Shown here: piece by piece, positions 9,569 through 21,814 of the stretch
Layout of the letters: every line of letters starts with the position of its first letter
Position numbering within the stretch: the first letter of the stretch is position 1
NCBI GenBank assembly: GCA_037893245.1
Contig: JBAIAA010000258.1
Span: 1,984,001 to 2,048,000 of the forward strand
Length of the DNA: 64,000 nt
Direction of reading: 5' to 3'
DNA from: Crossaster papposus
Taxonomy: Eukaryota > Echinodermata > Asteroidea > Velatida > Solasteridae
Translations under genes and position numbers: made by a program
The notes under the pieces: model-generated
The model's database searches: none
What the model was told of the DNA's origin: nothing
The model's input: only the letters and a program-made list of their open reading frames with translations

Positions 9569-10215
9569 GCAGAGGGGCAGAGGGGCGGAGTGGGGGGGGG
9601 GGGGGGGGGGGGGTGCAGCAAAGTGCGCCATCAACGTTAAAATGTATCTCATTCATTCTTTCACGCTCACGAGCCGCACATGTCACACAGTAAATACGTA
9701 TAGATCGCTACCTCGAAGCGCCCTATTGAAACACGTACAAATTTGCTCCGTGAATCGCTCCCCGAATTCAGTGATTTATCCAACGTCCGCAAAGCCAGGT
9801 AAACATGCACGATCTACACGGAATTTGTTTGGGGAGATGTCATTTTCTGCCATTTTCGTTCGAAAACAACACAATACAAAAATAGTGGGTTCGAAGCAGG
9901 ATTTTCAACAATTTATCGATTATTATTGCCCTTTTTAGGGGAGGTATTTGTTGACGTCGGTTGGGTATTTGTGCACAATCTCCACGTGCATCAACGGTAC
10001 GTCAACGTTCATTTTTTTCGACTGCTTTTTTCATTTTCAATACAATTTTTGTCATTGGATGATACAAACTAAGGTAAATAACAACCTTTTTTAACTACAA
10101 AAGACAAGATGTTAAGATTGGATGCCAAAAACTCTTTATTTTTCGCATGAAATAATTGTTCCCCCCTATTTTGAGAATGGACGTTACCACAGCCTCAAAG
10201 GACCCCCCTCCGGGG
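9569..10215. other. Gene-free stretch with a 22-G run
   Basis: A run of 22 G lies at 9592-9613. The open frame at 9555-9938 owes its start to the G-run and shows no family signature. Nothing else is recognised. Confidence 0.5.
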
Positions 10216-10320
10216 CAGTGACTGAAAACCTAATCCACATATTGGCCCAGGCGGGGTTTGAACCCGGGTCATAGTGGTGGAAGGCGAGAAAAGAAGCGCT
10301 ACGCCAACCTGACTCCCCTA
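10216..10320 (-). repeat. tRNA-derived SINE, copy 1
   Basis: On the minus strand the body shows an A-box-like GTTGGCGTAGCGC and a perfect B box, GGTTCAAACCC. About 90% of the bases agree with 48942-49046. The CCTGACTCCCCT edge and the internal spacing are shared. No cloverleaf with intact acceptor stem is evident. Confidence 0.75.
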
Positions 10321-10641
10321 ATATGAATGCATTGCGATTAAAAAGAGCTTCCAGTCCATTCCATTCAGTTAAAATGTTGCATGATATATATCGAAAGTTT
10401 CAGTAAGCGGAATCCTCTGACCCTTACGCCTTTCTTAATATTTATGCCGACATCATACTTTTAATGCCAAAGCAAGGCGTTGGGTGGTAAATTGAAGATG
10501 GTGGCTTTTACTCAATGAGAAGTTTAGTACTGATAATACAAGGTTAGAGTACCTGTTATAACAAGGTAAATGTAGAGTCCCAAAGGACCTTGTTATATAA
10601 AAGGTGTTTTACTGTAGACGCAGGTTTAAGCCCATTTCCAA

Positions 10642-11060
10642 AATGCGTATACTGCTTAAAATCAGGGAATTGTACCTAAATAGGCACAGTTTGCTAATTT
10701 AAAAGCCACACCCACAACCAATTTCTCAGAAAAATGGTGTCCAATGTTTCCAAAAATGGTTTGCAAGGCACATGGTCTACTGGTTTGCACCCAAAACACA
10801 TGCAACAATAATCGCTTTGAAAAATGCGTATTGTTCAGAATCCGGGAAACCCCTAAAGAGGCGTGGTTTGTTAATTAAAAAACCACGCCCACAACTAATG
10901 TATCGTTAAAATGATGTCAAATGTTTGCAAGGCATTGGTCTACAAGTTCAAACTGGTTTGCACCCAAACACATGCACTGATAGTCGCTGGAAAATGCGTA
11001 GGCCCCCTACTACTTAGAATCAGGAAAACCTCTAAAAGGGGCGTGGCTTGTTAATTTTAA
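10642..11060. repeat. Tandem repeat, about 165-190 bp unit, 2.4 copies
   Basis: Units start near 10642, 10831 and 10993, each with AAATGCGTA. They share the GGCGTGG/CCACGCCC block, TGGTTTGCACCCAAA and ACACATGCA. Units differ by about 20-25%, so the array is old. Confidence 0.75.
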
Positions 11061-11541
11061 AGTGATATTATATACATAAAACATAATTAATTATCATTTG
11101 AAAACATTGTGGATATTTTCTCAGATTCAACTCACCGTTAGGGACTAAAAAACAGTAACTCATGGTGTTCATTTTTGCGTGAATATATAGCGGCTTTCAC
11201 TTTTTGCCCCCTTTTTTCTAAAAATACCCACAGAAAATCACGTAGAGGGTCCAGGTTTGGGGTGTCTGGTACGCGTAGTGCAGCGGTCTTTTCGTCTGTC
11301 GTAACCCATTTTGTACTCTATGAACTCAACTTGTTCATTTGGCATCATTTTTTAGTGGTACCTCGCTCAACTATTTAGTACCCAGTTTTTGACCACTTTG
11401 GGGGTCCCCCAGGGGTGCATGCAGCTGGTGGTACCCGGCAGACTCTCATTTTCATTCATTTCAGGTGACCCCCTACACACTCACATAGTCAGATATTGGT
11501 ACCTGTTCATCTAACCAAATGTCCGCGGGCTGCCGGTCTAT
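11061..11541. other. Gene-free stretch
   Basis: No coding signature and no clear repeat. The frame at 11175-11378 is unsupported. Confidence 0.4.
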
Positions 11542-12911
11542 AATGGGCAGCTCCCAACATTACACAAATCTGAATCTGTACATTTGAAAGTTCCTCATAC
11601 TGTGCTCAAACTCATTGCTTTACAATGTACATTGTTAGGCTGTTCGTCACATGTTATCATAACATTTTTTTTTAATCAATGTTAAAATCCATAGAGAGAC
11701 ATTTCATGCGCAGTTACGGCAAATGAGCTTTTTAGCAACCTTTCTGTAAGCTTCATTTCTCCAGCAATAGATGATTGTATTGAGCAAAGAATTGCTGTAA
11801 CGTAGAAATTCCAACAATGTCCAAAGACATAAATTAATGTCTATAGAAATAACTGCAATTGTAGGTAGCCAAGTCACACAGAAGTGCATGTGATAATCAG
11901 AAATGTTTTGAGAGATTTGACATTTGAGCGATGCAGCTGAACCTGTGCATCTTCAACATTTATCTCAGTTTCTGCTCTACGCTGTGCATGATGTCTCGCA
12001 ATTAACAGCAATTTTACATATGGAATAATGATGCACAAAGTAATATTATTGCAACTGAAATGTACAGTATGGCCAACAAAGTTACTTTTACACATTTTAA
12101 ATATGATATCAATCTAGCAGATTCAACAGCAAGGCAGAGTAGAGCTGTACATGCCAAGCCGATGTAAGCTCGTCTTTTGGTAACTAGAGCTTGTAGCCTC
12201 AGAGGTTGCGACACTGCAATGTATCGGACCACAGTGATCATTACCAGAATGCCAAATCCCAGTCTGTCACAATTCTTATGGTGTATTTAACAAGATCCTC
12301 GAAAAATATATGTATAAGACCAAAAGTTCCCACACCAACATCAGATATCGCCAGAGCTACTAGCAGCAGTTTGGTGACGTCGTGCATGTCACGTATGCGA
12401 TGGAACACCAGCAGAGAAAACAAGTTGCAGATGAGGCAAAACAAACAGATAGGAGCTAGAACACACTTGTACATCAAAATGCATTCATCAGAATCATTTA
12501 ATAAGCTTGAGAACGAGCACATTTCTGTAATGTTTTCCATTGTGTGAGTCGTTATTATAGTTCTTCGTGATGTTCTTTGCACACACCCAGGATTCAGTCC
12601 TGTAATTTCACCGTGATGCATTCAAGACATCAATATCTACTTGGAGTAAAATCCATCTGACCACTCCCAAATCATTATACGGTTTTCCCAGCTGTTCTGT
12701 TTTAATTGCTCTTCCAAACTCTTCTTAAGTTCCGTAATACACCTTTAGATTCACAGTGTTTCAGCGATGACTAGTGACTTCTGTGTCTGCGGCGCAGCAA
12801 GAATTGTGCCTCACAAATGCATCGTAGCAGAATCACGGCAACCAGTTGATCGATGAAAAGCAATCTGCTTCTTAATGAGCAGTGCAAGCAATCACCAAAT
12901 ATTGCCTTATA
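11542..12911. repeat. Duplicated GPCR block, locus A
   Basis: About 1.37 kb matches 25607-26964 at roughly 90%. The match stops at TTGCCTTATA on both sides. In locus A a TIR-bounded element (12915-20165) follows; in locus B a different element follows at the same place. Confidence 0.85.
11704..12621 (-). pseudogene. Class A (rhodopsin-like) GPCR, copy 1, frameshifted
   Basis: Read on the minus strand in three to four frames. The N-terminus holds an NITEM sequon, then TM1 with CNLF, TM2 with LLLVALAISDVGVGTF, a VRYIAV motif at the end of TM3 in place of DRY, TM5-TM6 with TWLPT, and TM7 with NTIIYCWRN in place of NPxxY. Compared with the paralogue at 25773-26624 it has a 13-base deletion near 12276, a one-base loss near 12042 in TM5 and a one-base loss near 11890. 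Three frameshifts make it a pseudogene. The ligand is unknown. Confidence 0.82.
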
Positions 12912-12914
12912 GTT

Positions 12915-13110
12915 AGGTGGCTTAGTGAAATTACCGTGACTCGGCGGATTAAAGTACCAAATTTGGCATGAGGCTCCCCTAGGGCCTATTAATTAAGATT
13001 AGCATAGGAGCCCTCCGGAATGTAAAATACAAAATTTCAAAATGGCCGCCATATATGACAAAATATCACTTTTCTCGAGTACTGGGAGTCATAAGAAGCT
13101 CAGGTAATTG
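12915..13110 (+). repeat. Left inverted repeat of the 7.25-kb element
   Basis: Pairs with 19985-20165. Confidence 0.85.
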
Positions 13111-13221
13111 AACAATATAATAGTACCAAAACATTTTTAAAATATTATAAATACCGTCGTTATTCAACTTCCAATCAAAATCCACCCTCTTTTGGGGCGG
13201 ATCGCAGAATTTTTGAAGGGT

Positions 13222-13366
13222 GGGGGGGGGGGGGGGGTTTCAGGCCCGTCCGATTTTTGTTTCACAAAAACAAAAGTAAATAAACAAAATCGCAGGATGC
13301 TTTCTAGACAGTCACTTATTCAAAACATTCACCACATACAATGTATACAGATAATAACCCCCCCCC

Positions 13367-13397
<31 letters not shown>

Positions 13398-13430
13398 TGG
13401 GGGGGGGGGGGAGGGGGGGGGGGGGGGGGG
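13222..13430. repeat. Two long G-runs and a C9-T10-G block
   Basis: G-run at 13222-13237. C9, T10 and then about 53 nearly pure G at 13358-13430. The apparent poly-Gly frames here are artefacts of this composition. These tracts can form G-quadruplexes and are error-prone in assembly. Confidence 0.9.
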
Positions 13431-13741
13431 TTGACCACCCCCTCCCCGGATCCCTGTCTGCTTTTCTGGTTGGAAGTTAAATTTTATCACCCAATAAAGT
13501 ACATAATCATTCGTGAAGCATGTATCTCAATAACTAGATAAAACTCATTTTTTTTGGAAAATACACAACGCTTTATTTGTAGGCTGCCAAACAGTTCTCA
13601 ATTTTCCTGACTATCTCACCCCATGAAGACTAGACCATTGCAAGGATGGGGTTGAATTGGAATGCAGTGTAAAGAAACTTTCACAATTTTCTCAGTTTTC
13701 TAAGTATGTGTGATTGTTAAGTGATGTCCATTAAACTGAAC

Positions 13742-16700
13742 TTACAGTTTACAATGTTCTATGGAGTACATTTGCACTTGCAAAGTGGTGAGCAGTCGAG
13801 ATTTGCTTTGCCGCATTTGTTCACGGCACAATCTGGAAATCTCTGGAATTGTCATCCAAACTGGTACCCATGACTCTGATACTTTGGTCCAGGCAAAATC
13901 CTTTGGATAAGGAACCACAGGCTGTGTTTGTGTGCATGTCGTCCAGATTCCTGCTTGATACACTACCAGGCGGACATGCTGGAGTAGTGCATCCTTGGTG
14001 GGTGGCAGTTTGTCCATTGCTCAATTCTTATGCCAGAAAAGTTCCCTTCTTGTCTCGTTGACGGAGCTCGAAGGACTGGTTTTGCCATACAGGATAACAG
14101 TCAGTCTCTCGAGCTTCAGGAAAGAGTCGTCGTCGAGATCGTGCATCTGGAAAGGATGGTCGGCCAGATACACAAACGTCTGTGTGACGTCTTTATAGGC
14201 CTGCCAGGCCTGCCAAACTGACTTCTTGCCCTTGCCATTGAAAGCAGATGTTGTGTCACAACCTGAAAATGCGTGGAAAATGGGTAATGCTCGTGATTGT
14301 TGCTGCCCTAGGCTTGAGTAGATGGCGTTGATGTGGTAAAACCTGTAATTCTTGCCCATGCCAAAGGCCACCCAAAGGTTCAGTCGTAATCAGATAATGG
14401 AATGTGCCAGCAAGGATTACTACAACATCTGTGTCAACAGTACGTACATGGATAGTCTTTCCCCCGTGTTTGAGAGCATGCAGCAAATGAACCACAACCC
14501 TGGTGTCCGCATCCTCATGATTGCAGTTTTGCATGGGGATGCTGGTACCAATGGATGCCACAGATTTCCCGGATGTGACATAATAGAGCTTTGGCTGGCG
14601 GCAAATTGAAATCCACAATCTTGGAAGTCAAAAAGGCAAACAGCTCCTTCTTGTTGAGTGGGTCACGGAGAAAGTCCATCCAATTGCCTGGTAGTTTGGT
14701 CTCACCGGACACTTTCCTGCGCACACCCTTGCCTCTCTTTTCCTGGGTAGACTCCTTCAAACTATCTGGGATGTATGTGTCCTACACAACATCCAACCTC
14801 GTGGCATCCTGCAGCTGCTTCTCCAGGTAAGGGATGAATACCCTGTCTGCATACTCATGGAAGGTGCCGACGCCGGTAGTGGGCAGACAGTGTACGATGA
14901 CGGTACCATCCAGGACTTTGCAGTCATAGTTTGAGGGTGGCTCTGATTGACCAGGTTGCTCAAGACACATCAGCAGGTCGGACTTCGTGCTTGGCAAATG
15001 AAGCTTGTCAAAATCTGAGAGGGAAGAAGGGAAGGACTGTATCTCATGTGCAAAGAACTCTGCCAAGTCACCATCCCGGTTCTGCATAGATATGTACAGC
15101 TGGCCAAAGAGTGCCACATTGTTTTGAAGCACTTTGATCTTCTTCCCCTGCTTAGATGTTACCTTGCGTTTAGGTTTACTGAATAGTGCTAGAGAATTCC
15201 TCTTGATTGGGTCATGGATAGAGTGGCTGCGCACATCAAGCACATTCTTGACAAAGTTCTCGTATTGTTTCCTGCCTGTATCCTCCAAAGTGCGCAATGC
15301 GGCTACCACTGATTCATCTGCGCAGTTGCGACTGTCGAGAGTTACTAGATCTGAGAAATCATCCAAGAAGGGATTGCCCATTCGTCTGATGGTATCAGAG
15401 AGGCTGACAACCTGTCGCTGGAAGGTCTTGTGTGTTGAGAGACCCTGCTCATGGTGCTGGAAGTTCTCCGGGATCTCTGTCATCATCAGGAAGGTATTCT
15501 TCTTCAAATTGCTTCAGCAGCCTGGAGATCTCTGGTCCCGAGAACATCCATCTCCGAAAAGCCACAGGGTTTTCTGTGAGCCCAACAGCTCCACCAGAAC
15601 CTTTTACAATCTTGTTTTCCTGCTCATGAGCTTGATCAAATGGGATCGCAAAGAATTTGTTACTGGTCTTGGAAAGGACCCAATGAGAAAACTTCTCAAA
15701 CTCATCCTTGATAGTGTCGGGCAAGGACTTTATATCTCTGATGTGGACAGACATCCACCGTGAGTAGTTCACATGATCCAAGGCAAAGAACAGTGGTGTG
15801 AGTTCCTCCAAGACTTCAACATACAAAGGGAAATTCTTCTCTCTGTGAGCCCTGATGAATATGAGAATGAGGGTTTCGTAGCTCATTATCAGGTCCCAGT
15901 ACATGAAAGTGGGACTTCTCTTCTGCATGTTGTTTCTCCAAGCCATGGCAGACTCTTCATCTTTGGGGCCCTCACTGAGCATGAAAGCCTCCCTCTGGAG
16001 ATTGTGAAGGGTCAAGATAGTGATTTGGTGAGCGTGCCTAGTTCGAGTTAGGTGTGCTGCCTTCAGATACGAATCAGCCGTGCCATATGATGCTACCTCT
16101 GCCTCTGTGAGGGCTGTAGTCCAGCCAGAACTTTCTAAGACATCCCCAAGTGTATTCCACAGTGCCATTTTTGTGTGCAGACCACCTAGCATAACCACAT
16201 GTACTCTCTCGCCATGAGTGTCTGGCCATTTCCACTGTACAAACTTTGCCAGGGCAATCAGAGGCTGGTCAAATGTAGTGACTGGGATTTGTCCTGGGTT
16301 CAGAAATTCGACAGCTTGTCTCTGTACATCCATGCCATGTTTGATCATAGCAGGAGTGGCGGACTTCTCATAGAATAGAGGAAGGAGTGCACATTGTGCT
16401 GGAGGGTCTTCTACCGGAGGTTGATTAGAGGCATGATAGGCAGCCCATGCAATGGTATCTTTACTGGTGAGTTCTTTTGTCTCTAGAAGTAGCAGTGAAT
16501 GCTCTACCCAGCTGTGTTCCCCTGTTCTGGCCTCATCTAAGCACCTCTCGACTGGAAACACATCACTTTCTGGCACCGCAACAGCAGTTGTCTTCAAGGT
16601 TATGGCTGGTACATAGGCGTAGCTGTCAGGAAGAGCGTGCTTTTCATTTCCAGAAGGTGGTATCATAACAGGTGGTCTGCTCTCACCAGGTTTGGTCTTG

Positions 16701-18183
16701 GTAGGCAACTGGAAAAGGCTGATTCCCGTCCCATGGAATGATGTTTTGGAAGTGGTTGAGCTGGGGTTGTGATCTAGGTTGTCCAGGGCACCAACCGTGA
16801 ACAAACCTTTCCGGAGGCTAGCCGGAGACACCACTTCATCTTCTACAAAGCGTTCACAGGTAGAAGTGGCGATCCAGTCCTCAATCTCCATAATCCTGTC
16901 ATAGGAAATGCTGATGCCGAAGTGATATAACTGCTTGATGAGTTTCTTGCTTCTGGTCAGTGCATGCACATTGATGCCAATATAGATGGGGAGGGGTGGC
17001 TCACGCTCCATAGTGTGTCTGGTCTTCACAGCAGTATCAGGTGTTCGTTTCTTTGTATTGTAAACGATGACTTGGTTGATGGTGAGGCAAGCCTGGGATT
17101 CACGCTTGTCTTGATCTTTTAAGTTGGGATCATTCAAGATCATGGAGACAAGAGACTTGATGCTTGAGGGCAGTGAGTCTTCCTGACATTGTTCCGGGAA
17201 GCAACCTGTAAATTTGAAGCCTTGATGGTTAAAGATGTCCTTTCTTACTTTTGTAGCAGCTTTGGTCAGGATAACAGCGTCTTCTGAGAAGTCTCGACTC
17301 TTCAGAGCTTCTTTCAACATATTTCTCATGCCTTCCCTGAAAATGAGAACAGTGTTTCTCCCATCATACTGTTCTTGCGCCTCTGGGAAGCGTTCTAGCA
17401 AACGACCCTTCAGTCTGGTCTTGTAGACTTGTTTCTTGATGCCCAGTTCTTCAAGACGACTCATATACAGATAGTGAACCTCATTCAGCTTGAAGAGGAG
17501 AGTTTCAGAATCCACAGAATCCTCAATGTAGGTGGTCAGTTCCACAAATGCCCGAGACTCATTCATTTTCTCGCAAGGCAGGCCAAACACCTGAAAACAC
17601 ATGTGTTTTCAGGTGTTTGGCCTGCCTTGCGAGTATGGCTACGGTAGCGATTTCTTAGCTTGACCAGACATGTCAGGTGGTACTTTGCATCAATTGCAAT
17701 TAGATCTCCCCCAACTATTCTAGCCATAAGCAGGGTGTCATTTAGCTCTGTGATCATGTCCCGGATATTTTTGTCGGCATCCAAGGTTGAAACTTCATGA
17801 AGAACTTTTTCATCTTCGCCTTTCTCGCAGAATAAACACTTTTGACTGTCTAGTGCTTTGCGCTTACTGGGCCTTTTCTCTTCACCATCAGGGTTATGCT
17901 GTATCTTCTTCTTTGCTTTTGCCAACTTAGAATTGTTAAACTTCAAATGGCAAGATTTGTGCTAGGAAGCAGAATGAGAAACAAAACTGTCAACAGTTTC
18001 ATCACTCCCAAAATAGAGTTCGGCTGGAAGAGCACCAATGGCCCTGAACTGTTCTACGTTGGTCATGAATGATGTGTAGGCACCTGCCTTGTCAATACTT
18101 GTCCCAGGACTCCTCAAGGGACACTTCAAGGGTTCAGCAGTGTCCTGCTGGCAAATCACGCAGCGATCCCAATATAGCTCCAT
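13742..18183 (-). pseudogene. Long uncharacterised metazoan gene with a PIN/FEN-like C-terminus ('GCDTTS' family), decayed
   Basis: A continuous minus-strand protein of about 1,400 residues is readable with interruptions. The N-terminus has a zinc-like RCVICQQDT...CPL segment (18150-18110). A TAG at 17962-17964 lies where HKSCHLKF follows. The main body runs 17602-15449 in one frame, then shifts near 15480, with a TAG at 14782-14784 and frameshifts near 14590 and 14350. The C-terminal part has HEDADTRVVVHLL, VRTVDTDVVVIL and FHAFSGCDTTSAF, in the order of the acidic motifs of XPG/FEN nucleases. The last part has PPTKDALLQHV and SWVPVWMTIPE. I know this as a multi-copy uncharacterised family in invertebrates; the nuclease reading is inference. 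A 64-bp palindrome frameshifts it at 17570-17633. Confidence 0.72.
17570..17633. repeat. 64-bp perfect palindrome inside the gene
   Basis: 32-base arms meet with no spacer at 17601/17602, and every base pairs. It lies between codons for RYRSHTRKAGQTPE and MNESRAF on the minus strand. One arm is an inverted copy of adjacent coding sequence. Leaving out 32 bases puts the two flanking frames in register, so the duplication is itself the frameshift. Confidence 0.95.
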
Positions 18184-19984
18184 GTTTAGTCACAACCTAA
18201 AAAGATACCAGTGTATTAGAATAATATGTAAGGTGTCCGAGGGCACTACAATATTTAGTTGGACTCGGGTTCAGAGAATTCATGCTAGTGGCTCATTAAT
18301 TCATGTCTCCTGGGTTAATTTATTTACTGAGCAGCACGAGGGAACTACCTGAGCAAATCTGATAGGGGTTTGTGCAGGAATCGAATAAAAAAATTATTAA
18401 GCATACATACGTGTATCTAAATGTAGTAACAAATTAAAATTTAATATCAGAAAATGTAGACTGATTCGGGAAATTAAATCATCACTAAAAAAGAAAATTT
18501 AAGTAAGAATTACTGTATGTTTCCGTGTGTGTCAAGGTAACACTTGACAAGGTAAGCCTAACATTCTCCATAAAAATGCTCTGCTTCATCAATACTCTTC
18601 AATACTTTGAATATCTCTGACAATTGTTATTTAATTATAAAAATGAATCTCCTTTTAACCCTATTAACAATGTCAAATCAAGGAGTCCCCTGGCAACATA
18701 TAAGGCAAAAAGGCATAAACTCACAAGCGTTCACAAGCAGGCCGGCTAAATTTACATATTTACATTCTTACTAAAATACCCCCATGCTGCCAGCAACAAC
18801 TAAAGACATAAGAAATCCCCTATTAAAATATAATGGAAAAAAAAGGTACTCTAAATTCAAAACACTGCAGTCCCAAAGTGGGCACATATGCACTGCCATT
18901 AATTATTATTCAATGTATATCCAACATAAATACCTATGCACACACAGCACATCATCCAAACTTTCTTGACTTTTCTTACTCTAAAATAAATTTTTAAGGA
19001 GGGTACTAATTACCACAAAGTTGTCATACAGTCTGTAACTATCAAAGAATGTCATAAGTAAAGGATGATTCATTATCACTCTATTTGAATAATGATGTTT
19101 ATAGATAGAAATCTGATGAAAATTAGTTATTTCTCACCTGATGAAATGTGCAGGATTGGTGACCTTTCTTCTTTCTTTATTATTTCTACCACATATCATA
19201 AAGGTTACAAGAGAATGCAATTCATCAATAAATAATCAGGTGTAAATTTGTGAGCTAATCATGTACATTCTTTTAAATAGTATAGATACATGCGGGAGGA
19301 GATCCCCAAGAAGCAAAGCTTGTCGAGTAGGAATCCCCTATGACACAAGTTTAGTGAAAAAGAAAGAATACATACATAAGACGAAACCAAGTTTAAGATA
19401 ATGCTCAAGATCAATACAAATAACATAGATAACAGAGTAGGTGTGATACAGAGTACATGTGTATGTGTGGCAACCCATTAAGGATTTCTCGTCTAAGAAA
19501 TTCAATCAGAATTCAAGTAAATGGACAAAAGATTAGATTTAAATTTATATTTAAATAATGAGAGGCTACGAATACCTTTCAGTGAGTTATGCAAGGAATT
19601 TAGCAGGTCACAAATGAATGGACAACAACAAAGAGCGCCACCGCTCATCAATCTGTGCTTAGTGTCTGCATCAAAATACCTCTTACATATTACATTTCTT
19701 AGAGACAGGAAATATCTCAACTCAAACAGCAAAAACAGGCAAATTATCAAAGCAGTAAAGTAAGAATAATTAAAAATATGAAATTTGTCAATATTTTATA
19801 AAACGACACTTCTCAAGAAACTAATGGCTCCTCACATTAAGAACCCATTGTAGGTTTATGGTTTAATAATTACATTGATGAAACTGCTTGCACATGTAGG
19901 TCCACTCGTAGTGTTGCAATGTATTCAAAATTGAATTCAGTTTGTTCAGTGGCCTCTAAAACCAATATTTTGTAACCATTCTTA
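18184..19984. other. Gene-free interior of the 7.25-kb element
   Basis: AT-rich, with no coding signature. It lies upstream of the minus-strand gene and may hold its promoter, but no clear TATA or initiator could be assigned. Short frames at 18784 and 19502-19763 are unsupported. Confidence 0.5.
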
Positions 19985-20165
19985 ACTTCTCATGATTCCC
20001 AGGACTCATTAAAGTGATATTTTGTCCAAAATGTCGGCCATCTTGAAATTCCGGGGGGGCTCCTAGGCTAATCTTAATTAATAGGCTCTAAGGGAGCCTC
20101 ATGCCAAATTTGGTGCTTTTATCCGCCGAAGCACGGTAACCTTAAAATTTAACACTAAGCCACCT
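19985..20165 (-). repeat. Right inverted repeat of the 7.25-kb element
   Basis: Pairs with 12915-13110. Confidence 0.85.
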
Positions 20166-20172
20166 GATTAAT

Positions 20173-20965
20173 ACATGTACATTGTATAGTCTAGATGCAA
20201 ACGAGCAAGCATTTTGTTGACATAAATTGTGCAACTATTGAAAACCCCATTATTTTTTTGGATCGACGCAGGATATGGCATGGTGACCATGGAACCAAAA
20301 GTGGTCGGTCTAATTTCATCATTCAATTCGGGCGATTCACAATGCAGTGCGCCACCAAGCGTTTGACTCAAAAGAGCCACTTTTAAACTTTACGGTCGAC
20401 TTCTTCCGTATATCATACTGTAGTGAAATATCTATTCTTCATTGTTCACGCGAGGTACAACACAAACATAAATGTATCTGGAAGCGTCGTTGATTAAAAC
20501 ATTGTTATTTGCAGAACAAAATTTGAGCTTTAATCGTGCGCGTCCAAAAAGACGTAAAAACTGATGAGTTCATGCAAAATGAATACCGTTTTTCAAACTG
20601 ATGCCGACTTTTTCCCAAGATGCACTGCGGGTATAGCAGGATTTGCGCCTCCAACGGCAGCTTCTAGGTATTGTGAATCGCTCGAATTACATGTATTGCT
20701 GAAGATCTTTGGGAATTGTAAGGGTTGTTGGAGTCCTTCTTTCACTGACGGAAAAATTTGATGCATTGCACATGTAGTGCAGGAAAGATGGCATTTTCCT
20801 AATTCAAAATGGTTAAATATAACAAGTAATTGGGGGAAATGTTTTGCTTTGCTTTGTTTTGGGTGTTGGATTTGATTACCCTATTCCCCATAGACTTGTG
20901 TGCAATTTATCGGCCATGTGGGGTTTTTTTTTCAGAAAGAAAGATTCTCGAATCTTGTTGTGTAC
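20173..20965. repeat. Locus A downstream half of a duplicated block
   Basis: 20173-20315 matches 27961-28095 and 20700-20965 matches about 28484-28712. Between them locus A has about 385 bp of its own, while locus B has a MITE (28101-28457). With the GPCR parts, this shows a duplication of about 2 kb or more that was later invaded differently at each site. No gene is recognised at 20385-20700. Confidence 0.75.
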
Positions 20966-21186
20966 ATGTGCAGTTCGAATAGCGAACTGGCTCATTGTCA
21001 ACAAGAGAAATGTACATAACCCAATGAAACCGGTATTAGTTTCTCATTGTACCGGATTATACGCACAGCTGCACTGCGCAATGGACAAGAGCATGCAGCT
21101 GTCACACAGGCAGCGTTCTACAGCGTACCACAGCTGGCAGCAGCATTCCGGACGTATTAGCGGGCTGCATACACGCTCATCGTCAG

Positions 21187-21757
21187 AGCCCATGCATCGC
21201 ATCTAGGGATCCAGAGTACTATCAACAAGACCCGTGAGATAATTTTATGGCCAAACATGAGCGAAGAACTGACTGAAGCCATTCAGACGTGCCCTACCTG
21301 TCAGGAGGCCCAACCAGCAAATTGCAAAGAGCCTATGATGACGCATCCCTTACCCACAGTGCCATGGCAAGCTGTTGCTACTGGTTGTTTTTAGCTAAAC
21401 GGTCACTGTGTCTTTGTCGACATGTACTCTGACTTCATAGAATTTGTGGAACTGGAAGGCATGACCACAGAGACGCTAGTGAAGAAAACCAAACCAATCT
21501 TTGCCACACATGGCATACCAGCCACACTGATAAGTGACAAAGGGCCAGGCTTCGCCACGCGTAAACTTAGCCAGTTTGCTCACGAATGGGACTTTCGCCA
21601 CATGACCACAAGCCCCCACCATAGCAGAGCCAATGGCAAAGCTGAATCCGCCGCCAAGATCACAAAATGTCTCATCAAAAGCTCCAAACAAGATGGTGGA
21701 GATATGTGGGAGATGCTTTTGTCTGATCACACGTTAAACACATGCCACCAACTTTGA
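21187..21757 (+). pseudogene. Ty3/gypsy integrase fragment
   Basis: An H-x2-H and C-x2-C zinc-binding segment (HASHLG ... CPTCQ) is followed by KEPMMTHPLPTVPWQ and the integrase core VDMYSDFIEFVEL. The expected first catalytic Asp region is damaged (ATGCF then TAG at about 21392-21394). LISDKGPGF follows with the second Asp, then SPHHSRANGKAESA. The final Glu lies in the NGKAE segment. The frame ends at 21755-21757, and unrelated repeat DNA follows. By family, integrase inserts cDNA into the host genome; this fragment cannot do so. It is the closest relative of 2729-3152. Confidence 0.85.
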
Positions 21758-21814
21758 AGAGTTTCAGGAAAGGGCGAAAGTTTCGTTAGAAATTTTGTAA
21801 AAATTGTGCGATTT

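Larger units (their letters stand above)
12915..20165. mobile_element. Candidate 7.25-kb DNA element with about 180-bp terminal inverted repeats
   Basis: The left arm (12915 to about 13110) and right arm (about 19985-20165) are inverted copies at about 80-85%. Both start AGGTGGCTTAGTG and share CCAAATTTGGCATGAGGCTC and CTATTAATTAAGATTAGC. The long minus-strand gene at 13742-18183 lies between them. Related flanks on either side (locus A block) continue into each other in locus B without this DNA, which supports an insertion. No clear target duplication is seen. It is alternatively two related MITEs that happen to flank the gene. Confidence 0.6.

Noticed and set aside
13192-13541. Glycine-rich proteins
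   Set aside because: Produced by G-runs; no sequence outside the run supports coding.
15134-17647. Plus-strand frames at 15134-15763, 15773-16051 and 17235-17647
   Set aside because: They lie opposite the long minus-strand gene and have no family signal of their own.
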